DNA of 5,952 nucleotides from Bacillota bacterium (lineage in GTDB: Bacteria > Bacillota > Dethiobacteria > Dethiobacterales > Dethiobacteraceae): the NCBI GenBank assembly GCA_024650095.1, contig JANKMV010000142.1, forward strand, positions 1-5,952, in the 5' to 3' direction. The position numbers were made by a program, and so were the translations under genes. The notes beneath the pieces were generated by a model that was not told the DNA's origin, did no database searches, and saw nothing but the letters and a program-made list of their open reading frames with translations. Positions 1 through 5,068 of the stretch are shown piece by piece. Every line of letters begins with the position of its first letter. The stretch's first letter is position 1.

Positions 1-336
1 AGAGCGTACAGCCATTATTTAAGCACTCAGAATAAAGAAAATGAATATTTAAAGGAACGGTTGGCTGAACTTCTTGACAAGACGGATCGTTTCAAAGCGA
101 TAAATCCCTTTATGCCCTTTGAAATTACCATTGATAATCGTTGTGCCTTCCTGGGAAGAACAGTGGCGGAAATAAATTTTTGGCATCATACCGAAGCCAC
201 CATTGTGGCCATCAAGCGAGACGATACTTTAATGATCTCTCCTGGGCCATATGCAAGGTTTGCTAGCGGGGATATCTTTTATTTTGTGGGCGATGAAAAC
301 TGCTTGGAGAGAGTAAACTGCTATTTGCGTATCTAG
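1..336 (+). CDS. busR: BusR-like c-di-AMP-responsive repressor, C-terminal part (coiled coil + TrkA-C/RCK_C domain); 5' end outside window
   Basis: The reading frame is open from base 1 and ends at TAG 334-336, so 111 C-terminal residues are visible. A TTG at 61 is in frame but is internal, because the frame continues upstream. Visible residues about 10-40 are charged and heptad-like (NKENEYLKERLAELLDKTDR), suggesting a coiled coil. Residues about 45-111 match a TrkA-C/RCK_C domain: LGRTVAEI, then ATIVAIKRDDTLMISPGP, then the closing GDIFYFVGDENCLERV. In BusR of streptococci and lactococci, a GntR-type winged helix precedes a coiled coil and an RCK_C domain that binds c-di-AMP, and the protein represses the betaine transporter genes next to it. 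Here the gene lies directly upstream of, and co-oriented with, a betaine-type ABC transporter, and a dyad operator candidate follows it. The DNA-binding domain is not visible, so a potassium-channel or antiporter regulatory subunit remains possible. TrkA-C is near certain; the BusR identity is inferred from context. Confidence 0.7.
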   Translation, partial: RAYSHYLSTQNKENEYLKERLAELLDKTDRFKAINPFMPFEITIDNRCAFLGRTVAEINFWHHTEATIVAIKRDDTLMISPGPYARFASGDIFYFVGDENCLERVNCYLRI

Positions 337-356
337 CAAAAGGAGATAGTTGGTTG

Positions 357-412
357 CATTAATCATTAACATTATTAATTAATTGACCAAAGTAGCAACT
401 CTGTGTTAAAAT
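357..412 (+). promoter_or_regulatory. Sigma-A-type promoter of the betaine transporter operon, with AT-rich upstream element
   Basis: The -35 box TTGACC (383-388; 5/6 to consensus) is separated by 18 bases from the -10 box TAAAAT (407-412; 5/6). The 25 bases before the -35 (about 357-382) are almost entirely A/T and could act as an UP element. The predicted transcription start is near 419. The RNA leader would then run about 250 bases to the binding-protein start at 668. This is the best promoter match in the intergenic region. Confidence 0.6.
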
Positions 413-425
413 TAGGTTGCTACTT
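390..425. promoter_or_regulatory. Candidate operator: widely spaced perfect inverted repeat across the promoter
   Basis: AAGTAGCAAC (390-399) and GTTGCTACTT (416-425) are perfect 10-base inverted arms separated by 16 bases. The left arm lies in the -35/-10 spacer and the right arm covers the predicted start of transcription, so a bound dimer or tetramer would block RNA polymerase. The right arm also belongs to a second perfect 12-base palindrome, CTACTTAAGTAG (420-431). No T-run follows, so an intrinsic terminator for the upstream gene is a poor explanation. The site lies between a BusR-like repressor gene and its expected target operon. BusR binding is inferred, not shown. Confidence 0.5.
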
Positions 426-551
426 AAGTAGTTTGTTGGCAACTTGGTGTACCAATGCGGTACAATCTCCGGGGCTTGCAGAGTGCCATAAACAACTCAG
501 ATACTTAACCTTGACCTATGTGTAAACTCTTTGTGGCACGGGTCATTTTTT
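419..551 (+). promoter_or_regulatory. Structured 5' leader with riboswitch-like terminator/antiterminator arrangement; class not recognised
   Basis: The leader between the predicted start and a T6 tract can form several helices. TTAAGTA (424-430) pairs with TACTTAA (502-508). TTGTT (433-437) pairs with AACAA (491-495). TGGCA (437-441) pairs with TGCCA (484-488). TGTACC (448-453) pairs with GGTACA (459-464) around a 5-base loop. GTGCCA (483-488) can instead pair with TGGCAC (534-539), which is part of the terminator's 3' arm, so the two states exclude each other. About 95 bases of possible aptamer followed by a terminator is a typical riboswitch layout. I could not match it to the conserved cores I know of the c-di-AMP (ydaO), T-box, TPP, lysine, SAM-I or guanidine classes. 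Pairings were found by eye, without energies. Confidence 0.45.
512..551 (+). terminator. Candidate intrinsic terminator in the transporter leader (attenuator)
   Basis: TGACCTATGT (512-521) pairs with the stretch 536-545 ending in GGGTCA, with two wobbles and one A-C mismatch. Inside it, GTAAA (522-526) can pair with TTTGT (530-534) around a CTC loop, leaving G535 bulged. The hairpin is followed directly by six T residues (546-551). It lies about 115 bases before the first start codon, so it would attenuate the operon and not end a gene. It is weaker than the terminator at 3761-3805. Confidence 0.45.
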
Positions 552-580
552 GTGTCAAATGTTTAGTTCGTTGCTTGGAG

Positions 581-610
581 TTGTTATGGGTAATCTTTTG
601 TGAGAATAAT
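581..610 (+). promoter_or_regulatory. Possible second, weak promoter close to the transporter genes
   Basis: TTGTTA (581-586; 4/6 to the -35 consensus) is followed after 18 bases by AATAAT (605-610; 5/6 to the -10 consensus). Initiation near 617 would bypass the leader terminator. The match is modest in AT-rich DNA, so it may be chance. Confidence 0.2.
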
Positions 611-667
611 GAAAATCTAGAGAGACTAGAGCACCAGTTGCGAGAATTAAAAAGGGGGAAAATTTAA

Positions 668-1663
668 ATGAAACGCAGCACTACACTTATTTTTGTGCTA
701 ATGTTGAGCTTACTGTTGGTCCTTAGTGGATGCAGTAGTGAGTCGGAAGATGTGACCATTACCTTTACAGACAATGGTTGGGACAGTCAGATGTTACATA
801 ATGAAATTGCAAAACAGATAGTGGAAAATGCATATGATGGATATGCAGTTGAATTATCCACAGGGTCTTCTACCATGAACTGGCAAGCCATTATAGCTGG
901 TGATGTGGATTTGGACATTGAAAGCTGGACAGATAATGTCGCCACCTATGCAGATGATGTGGCCAATGGCGATATCGTTAATGTAGGGGTACTTGTGCCT
1001 GATAGCGCGCAAGGCTTTTATGTACCACGTTATGTTATTGAAGGGGACAGTGCGCTGGGTATTGAGGCCGTTGCTCCCGATTTGAAAAGTGTGGAAGATC
1101 TGAAGAAGTACGCTGAATTCTTCCCGGATGATGAAGATCCTAGCATGGGTAGAATTTATGGGGCCATACCTGGGTGGATGGCCGATGAAATATTGTTCAA
1201 AAAGTACGAGTTTTATGGTCTTGATGAAACCTTTAATTATGCTCGCCTGGGTAGTGAGGCCACTCTATTTGCGTCTTTAGCTTCAGCCTACAATCTAGGT
1301 GAGCCATGGGTCGGATATTGCTATGAGCCCACATGGATTACAGGTAAATTGGACTTGGTGCTCCTTGAGGATGCCCCTTATGATCGTGAGCTTTACTTAG
1401 AAGGAAAATCTAGTTTTCCCGCTCAAGAGCTAAAAATTGTTAGCAGCAATCAATTTGCTGAAAAAGCGCCAGACCTGCTGGAGTTTTTCCAAAAGTATGA
1501 AACAGGGAGTCAACTGATTAGTAACGCCTTGGCTCATTTGGATGACACAGGGGCGACGCATGAGGAAACAGCCATTTGGTTCCTTAAGGAATACGATAAC
1601 TTATTGGACGAGTGGTTACCAGCAGCTCAAGCTGAACAAATGAGAACATACTTAAAGAACTAG
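668..1663 (+). CDS. opuAC: Glycine betaine/proline-type ABC transporter substrate-binding lipoprotein (OpuAC/ProX family)
   Basis: This 331-residue protein captures a compatible solute outside the membrane and delivers it to the permease encoded next door. Residues 1-22 form a lipoprotein signal peptide: KR, a hydrophobic core (about 7-19), and the lipobox LSGC with Cys22 as the predicted lipid anchor. The rest fits the OpuAC-type periplasmic-binding fold, with NGWDS (36-40), NWQAIIAGDVDLDIESW (71-87), PGW (168-170), GEPW (211-214) and PTW (221-223). Trp38, Trp87, Trp170, Trp214 and Trp223 are candidates for the aromatic cage that binds quaternary ammonium groups in this family; which ones bind cannot be told from sequence. 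The start is supported by AAGGGGG (652-658), 9 bases before the ATG. It is the first gene of a three-gene operon, 28 bases before the permease. Glycine betaine is the likeliest ligand, but proline betaine, carnitine or another solute is possible. Confidence 0.87.
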   Translation: MKRSTTLIFVLMLSLLLVLSGCSSESEDVTITFTDNGWDSQMLHNEIAKQIVENAYDGYAVELSTGSSTMNWQAIIAGDVDLDIESWTDNVATYADDVANGDIVNVGVLVPDSAQGFYVPRYVIEGDSALGIEAVAPDLKSVEDLKKYAEFFPDDEDPSMGRIYGAIPGWMADEILFKKYEFYGLDETFNYARLGSEATLFASLASAYNLGEPWVGYCYEPTWITGKLDLVLLEDAPYDRELYLEGKSSFPAQELKIVSSNQFAEKAPDLLEFFQKYETGSQLISNALAHLDDTGATHEETAIWFLKEYDNLLDEWLPAAQAEQMRTYLKN

Positions 1664-1691
1664 ACAGATAGCCCTAAAGAGGTGGTAGCAT

Positions 1692-2561
1692 TTGAAAGAG
1701 TATTTTTTTCGGTTTCCCGAGGCATGGCAGTTTAATATTGGCTCCACCGTTGACGACTGGATCAAGGCCTTTAGTAGGGACCATAGAGAAATTTTTACAG
1801 CAATTAAGACTGCAGTTATTGCGGCGATACAAGGCATCAATTGGTTTCTTGCCATCGTACCCTGGTGGCTGCTAATAGTCGCTGTGGCGGTGCTAGGCTG
1901 GCGCGTGAGCGGTAAAAAACGGGTTGGCTTGTTATATGGCGCTATGCTATTCTTTGTGGGTAGCTGTGGGCTGTGGGAGCATATGCTAGAAACATTAAGC
2001 ATCGTCATCGCCTCAGTTATCCTATCCGTTATTTTAGGCTTCCCCTTGGGTATACTCGTCGCCTTGAGCAAGCGTTCAGAAAAAATCATTCGGCCCGTAT
2101 TGGATTTAATGCAAACAATGCCAACGTTTGTCTATCTCGTTCCTGCTGTCATCCTCTTTAGTATTGGTAAAACGCCAGCTCTCATGGCCACCACCATTTA
2201 TGCTATTGTGCCGATGATTCGCATGACGAGTCATGGGATTATCCATGTAGACACAGAGGTGGTAGAGGCGGCTCGGGCCTTTGGCTCCACTACGACACAA
2301 TCACTGATCAAGGTGCAGATTCCTCAAGCTCTACCCACGATTATGACGGGCATTAATCAAACGATTATGATGGCTATGTCCATGGTCGTAACTTGTGCCC
2401 TCATTGGCGCTAACGGACTGGGGATGGAAATCCTACTGGCTACCAATCGCACAGATATGGGTAAGGCGTTATTGCCGGGTATATCCATTGTCATTATGGC
2501 CATTATTCTTGACCGCCTGACGCAAGGTTTTGTGGGCAAAAAGGAGGCGGAGTCGCAGTGA
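1692..2561 (+). CDS. opuAB: Glycine betaine/proline-type ABC transporter permease (ProW/OpuAB family)
   Basis: This 289-residue integral membrane protein forms the translocation channel. The start is TTG at 1692, chosen because AGAGGTGG (1679-1686) sits about 5 bases upstream. The N-terminal 55 residues are amphipathic, with a short DDWIKAF segment, as in OpuAB/ProW. Hydrophobic segments lie near 56-70, 78-94, 102-124, 145-158, 162-176, 222-240 and 260-275. Highly typical family motifs are LDLMQTMPTFVYLVPA (137-152), MIRMT (175-179), the EAA loop EAARAFGSTTTQSLIKVQIP (192-211) that docks on the ATPase, and GINQTIMMAMSMVV (220-233). The TGA stop overlaps the GTG start of the ATPase gene (GTGA, 2558-2561), which indicates translational coupling. 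No fused binding domain is present, unlike lactococcal BusAB, in agreement with the separate binding-protein gene upstream. Confidence 0.93.
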   Translation: MKEYFFRFPEAWQFNIGSTVDDWIKAFSRDHREIFTAIKTAVIAAIQGINWFLAIVPWWLLIVAVAVLGWRVSGKKRVGLLYGAMLFFVGSCGLWEHMLETLSIVIASVILSVILGFPLGILVALSKRSEKIIRPVLDLMQTMPTFVYLVPAVILFSIGKTPALMATTIYAIVPMIRMTSHGIIHVDTEVVEAARAFGSTTTQSLIKVQIPQALPTIMTGINQTIMMAMSMVVTCALIGANGLGMEILLATNRTDMGKALLPGISIVIMAIILDRLTQGFVGKKEAESQ

Positions 2562-3733
2562 TTGATGATAACATCATTTGTGTAGAGAATGTGACCAAGC
2601 TTTATGGCAAAAATAAAAAAGAAGCAACCGCCCTACTTGAGAAGGGTGAGCATAAGGATGCCGTTCATAAGAAAACGGGTGTTACTGCTGCTCTATGGGA
2701 TGTATCATTTAAGGTTAAGCGTGGTGAAATTTTCGTTATCATTGGACTTTCTGGTTCAGGGAAATCCACCATTGTTCGTTGCCTTAATTTATTGCATAAA
2801 CCCACCTCAGGCAAAGTCCTCTTCGAGAATAAAGAGATTGAAAAATTCGATAAACAAGGACTTCTTGACTACCGCCGCAACAAAATTTCCATGGTCTTTC
2901 AGAGCTTTGGTCTGATGTCACATCGGACGGTTCTGGATAACGTGGCCTATGGTCTTGAGGTTAAAAAAATAGCAAAAGAAGTGCGGGATAAGCAAGCCAT
3001 GGAGATGATTACCATGGTGGGCCTTGAAGGTGTGGAACATCAGGCCATTGCCAGTCTTTCAGGTGGGATGAAACAGCGAGTCGGCCTAGCGAGAGCTCTG
3101 GCTAACGATCCTGAAGTGCTCTTAATGGATGAACCTTTTTCAGCCTTGGATCCCTTGGTTCGCCGTGATATGCAGTTTGAATTGCTTTCTATTCAGAGTA
3201 AGCTTGCGAAGACGGTAATTTTTATTACGCACGATATTGATGAAGCGTTTAAACTTGGGGATACGGTGGCCATTATGCGCGATGGTAAAATCATTCAAAT
3301 TGATACACCTGAGAATATGTCTGCTAACCCTGCCGATGACTATGTGCGTCAGTTTATTGACAGTGCAGATAAAACGAAGGTTCTTAGCGCTAAACATGTG
3401 ATGGTACCACCGACGTGCTTGGTACGTCCTAAGGATACACCTAGCCATGCGATACGGGAAATGGGTGCCAGTAGTATCTCCACCGCCTATGTGGTGGATG
3501 AAAAAATGAAGTTTTTGGGTGTTATTTCTATCGAGGATGCCGTGCGAGCCCGTGATGAGAATTTACCTTTATCTTCACTCGTCATTACGGATGTCCCCAC
3601 CACCTATGTGGATACACTCATTAGCGATATACTGTCATTAGCCGCTAAATCAAAATATCCCATTGCGGTACTAGATGAAGGCGAAAGGCTTAAGGGCATT
3701 GTCAGTAAGGCAGCCGTGTTATCTTCGCTGTAA
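2558..3733 (+). CDS. opuAA: Glycine betaine/proline-type ABC transporter ATPase with C-terminal CBS pair (ProV/OpuAA family)
   Basis: This 391-residue ATPase powers uptake. The start is GTG at 2558, with AAGGAGG (2541-2547) 10 bases upstream and a 4-base overlap with the permease gene. The N-terminal extension (about 10-45, with ALLEKGEHKDAVHKKTG) is typical of ProV/OpuAA. Catalytic motifs are complete: Walker A GLSGSGKST (63-71), Q-loop Gln115 in MVFQSFGLM, signature LSGGMKQR (167-174), Walker B VLLMDEP (187-193), D-loop SALD (195-198) and switch His225 in ITHD. Residues about 279-332 and 340-391 form two CBS domains (for example FLGVISIEDAV at 319-329 and LKGIVSKAAVL at 378-388). In OpuA of lactic acid bacteria these domains gate transport by ionic strength and bind c-di-AMP, as does OpuCA in Listeria and staphylococci; the same role here is inferred. 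The gene is complete and last in its operon, before the terminator at 3761. Confidence 0.94.
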   Translation: MIDDNIICVENVTKLYGKNKKEATALLEKGEHKDAVHKKTGVTAALWDVSFKVKRGEIFVIIGLSGSGKSTIVRCLNLLHKPTSGKVLFENKEIEKFDKQGLLDYRRNKISMVFQSFGLMSHRTVLDNVAYGLEVKKIAKEVRDKQAMEMITMVGLEGVEHQAIASLSGGMKQRVGLARALANDPEVLLMDEPFSALDPLVRRDMQFELLSIQSKLAKTVIFITHDIDEAFKLGDTVAIMRDGKIIQIDTPENMSANPADDYVRQFIDSADKTKVLSAKHVMVPPTCLVRPKDTPSHAIREMGASSISTAYVVDEKMKFLGVISIEDAVRARDENLPLSSLVITDVPTTYVDTLISDILSLAAKSKYPIAVLDEGERLKGIVSKAAVLSSL

Positions 3734-3760
3734 GGCGGTAGTCAACAAAATATGTTCAAA

Positions 3761-3805
3761 CAAAAAAAGGAGCTGGGATACATTAGTATTCCACTCCTTT
3801 TTTTG
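3761..3805. terminator. Strong intrinsic terminator of the transporter operon, able to act in both directions
   Basis: A near-perfect hairpin runs from C3761 to G3805. The outer arm CAAAAAAAGGAG pairs with CTCCTTTTTTTG (12 pairs), and after one bulged C the inner arm TGGGATAC pairs with GTATTCCA (8 pairs, one G-T) around an ATTA loop. T7 at 3798-3804 ends plus-strand transcripts 28 bases after the ATPase stop. The A7 at 3762-3768 gives an equivalent T-tail on the minus strand, so it can also catch read-through from the methyltransferase gene. Confidence 0.92.
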
Positions 3806-3810
3806 TAATG

Positions 3811-3843
3811 AAAAAAAAGTAATGCCGCTTGCAACCAGCATTA
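3811..3843 (-). terminator. Intrinsic terminator of the methyltransferase gene
   Basis: On the minus strand TAATGCTG (3843-3836) pairs with CGGCATTA (3827-3820) around an 8-base loop, giving 8 pairs including one wobble. One C and then eight T residues follow (3818-3811). It starts 8 bases after the methyltransferase stop codon. With the hairpin at 3761-3805 it forms a tandem terminator between two convergent genes. Confidence 0.7.
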
Positions 3844-3851
3844 GTGGCCAG

Positions 3852-4997
3852 TTAAGACTGTTCACTACTATCTTTAAGCCTTTTCTTGGCGATGTCACAA
3901 TATTTTTCTGCAATATCAATGCCTAAATATCTTCGACCCAATTGTTGTGCTACTGCGGTCGTAGTTCCCACGCCATTAAAGGGATCAAGTACAAAGTCTC
4001 CTTGGAAACTAAAGAGTTTTATGACTCGACGGGCTAATTCTTCCGGAAACATGGCCGGATGATCGTATTCTTTCATTTTTCTTTCAGGTGCAATGGACCA
4101 TTTGACAGTGACCCAGTTCTTAAACTCATCCCCGGTGATATCGGCATTTGCCTTATCACCCTCCTTTTTCAGGCTTCCTTTGCAAAAGACTTCAACGAAT
4201 TCCCACGTATACTTTAAATAGGGACTAGAAGGACTTTTCCAAGAGCCCCAGGCGGTATATTTGCAATTATAATTGTTTTTCTCCCATAATATTTCGCCCT
4301 TCCATAACAACTTTTTGCTCATAAAGTAATTACTTATCATGTGATGTGTGGGAATATAATCAGAAAATAGAGGTTGAACATTAACTATAATTCTGCCACC
4401 AAATTTTAACACACGAATGCATTGATCGAAGATGGCAAATAATTGATCAAAATAATCTTGCCAGTAGTGATCATCATCTTGCTCCTGATAATCTAGACCG
4501 AAGTTATAAGGAGGGGAGGTAAAGATTAAATCAACGCAGTTATCGGGTAAAGATTGCAAGAGCTCCACACTATTACCACAAATTATTTGATTTTCATACG
4601 CAGGAGGTGGTGATACGTTCTCAGTTGAAAAGGAGTCCCCTTTGGCGTAAAAGATTTTATCTCGTTTTACTTCCTTTTGTTTTCTCTGTTTTACTTTGCG
4701 CTCTCCAGCATAGTTTGCGTAAATTCTCTTGGTGCCCTTGATATTGTAGCTTTTAATGTTATCTATTTTTGTAAAAATAGTATCGCTTACAGAGGAGGGA
4801 TTTGCTTTTATAAAGTTTTCTAACTTACCAAAGTGTATTTGTTTTACGTTAAGGGTTATGCCTTCATGGCTTGTTTCTATGTAGGCATCCTTTGTGGGAA
4901 ACGTTTTATTAAATGCTTGGATAATCGTTGTTACGTCAGTTGTTGCGTCCTCCATCGGTAGCTTAATTTGTATGTAGTCTTTATTATTATTAGCCAT
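3852..4997 (-). CDS. Type II DNA methyltransferase, beta-class amino-MTase (N4-cytosine or N6-adenine)
   Basis: This 381-residue enzyme transfers a methyl group from S-adenosylmethionine to an exocyclic amino group of a base in the target site, protecting host DNA from the endonuclease encoded divergently. The catalytic motif IV TSPPYN (160-165) precedes the cofactor motif I DPFNGVGTT (338-346), the order that defines the beta class; motif II is GIDI (359-362). TSPPY, in contrast to DPPY, is more typical of N4-cytosine enzymes, but N6-adenine is not excluded. Target recognition probably lies between the motifs (about 210-330). About 125 residues precede the catalytic core, ending in a very basic stretch (RKVKQRKQKEVKRDK, 100-114). 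The ATG start at 4997 is preceded by GCGAGAGGGG (5020-5011), 13 bases away, a rather long SD spacing. The 5' leader would be about 27 bases. The recognition sequence cannot be read from the protein. Confidence 0.88.
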   Translation of the reverse strand: MANNNKDYIQIKLPMEDATTDVTTIIQAFNKTFPTKDAYIETSHEGITLNVKQIHFGKLENFIKANPSSVSDTIFTKIDNIKSYNIKGTKRIYANYAGERKVKQRKQKEVKRDKIFYAKGDSFSTENVSPPPAYENQIICGNSVELLQSLPDNCVDLIFTSPPYNFGLDYQEQDDDHYWQDYFDQLFAIFDQCIRVLKFGGRIIVNVQPLFSDYIPTHHMISNYFMSKKLLWKGEILWEKNNYNCKYTAWGSWKSPSSPYLKYTWEFVEVFCKGSLKKEGDKANADITGDEFKNWVTVKWSIAPERKMKEYDHPAMFPEELARRVIKLFSFQGDFVLDPFNGVGTTTAVAQQLGRRYLGIDIAEKYCDIAKKRLKDSSEQS

Positions 4998-5023
4998 AGG
5001 TACTGCTACACCCCTCTCGCATA

Positions 5024-5032
5024 TGGTATAAT
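5024..5032 (+). promoter_or_regulatory. Extended -10 promoter of the restriction endonuclease gene
   Basis: TGGTATAAT is a perfect TGn-TATAAT extended -10. No good -35 lies 16-18 bases upstream, which extended -10 promoters tolerate. Predicted start of transcription is near 5039, giving a 30-base leader that includes the ribosome binding site GGGAG at 5056-5060. It overlaps the oppositely directed methyltransferase promoter. Confidence 0.65.
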
Positions 5033-5039
5033 TATAGCA
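5031..5039 (-). promoter_or_regulatory. Extended -10 promoter of the methyltransferase gene
   Basis: Read on the minus strand, 5039-5031 is TGCTATAAT, again a perfect TGn-TATAAT element without a clear -35. The predicted start is near 5024, and a leader of about 27 bases precedes the ATG at 4997. It shares bases 5031-5032 with the endonuclease -10 box, so only one polymerase can bind at a time. Confidence 0.6.
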
Positions 5040-5068
5040 TTAATTGTGAGCGAGTGGGAGAGATTGCA

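Noticed and set aside
390..425. The 10-base inverted repeat as the terminator of the upstream regulator gene.
   Set aside because: No T-tract follows either arm, and the repeat is centred on promoter elements, so an operator fits better.
419..511. Known riboswitch classes (c-di-AMP ydaO type, T-box, TPP, lysine, SAM-I, guanidine) as the identity of the transporter leader.
   Set aside because: None of the conserved core strings I know for these classes is present, so no class is assigned.
518..667. A 49-codon frame starting at ATG 518 and ending in TAA directly before the binding-protein ATG, with a hydrophobic first half and a charged helical end (ENLERLEHQLRELKRGK).
   Set aside because: It has no ribosome binding site and its start lies within the predicted terminator hairpin. 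A frame of this length is not rare by chance. The abutting end and zipper-like tail are curious, but conservation would be needed to call a gene.
1652..2089. A 145-codon open frame antisense to the permease gene.
   Set aside because: It lies opposite a highly conserved permease sequence, has no convincing start signals and its protein has no recognisable domain; it is a frame shadow. The same holds for frames at 1973-2161, 2106-2300, 2357-2539, 2604-2915 and 3140-3448.
3675..3926. Frames on both strands across the 3734-3851 gap (for example 3719-3919 on the minus strand).
   Set aside because: They overlap the ends of the two convergent genes and run through two terminator hairpins with A/T tracts, so coding function is implausible.
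5042..5052. AATTGTGAGCG, identical to the left half of the E. coli lac operator.
   Set aside because: There is no matching second half and no LacI-type gene in the window, so an 11-base chance match is the simplest explanation.
5054..5068. GTG 5054 as the endonuclease start.
   Set aside because: It lacks a ribosome binding site and would destroy the role of GGGAG at 5056-5060, which is well placed for GTG 5069.
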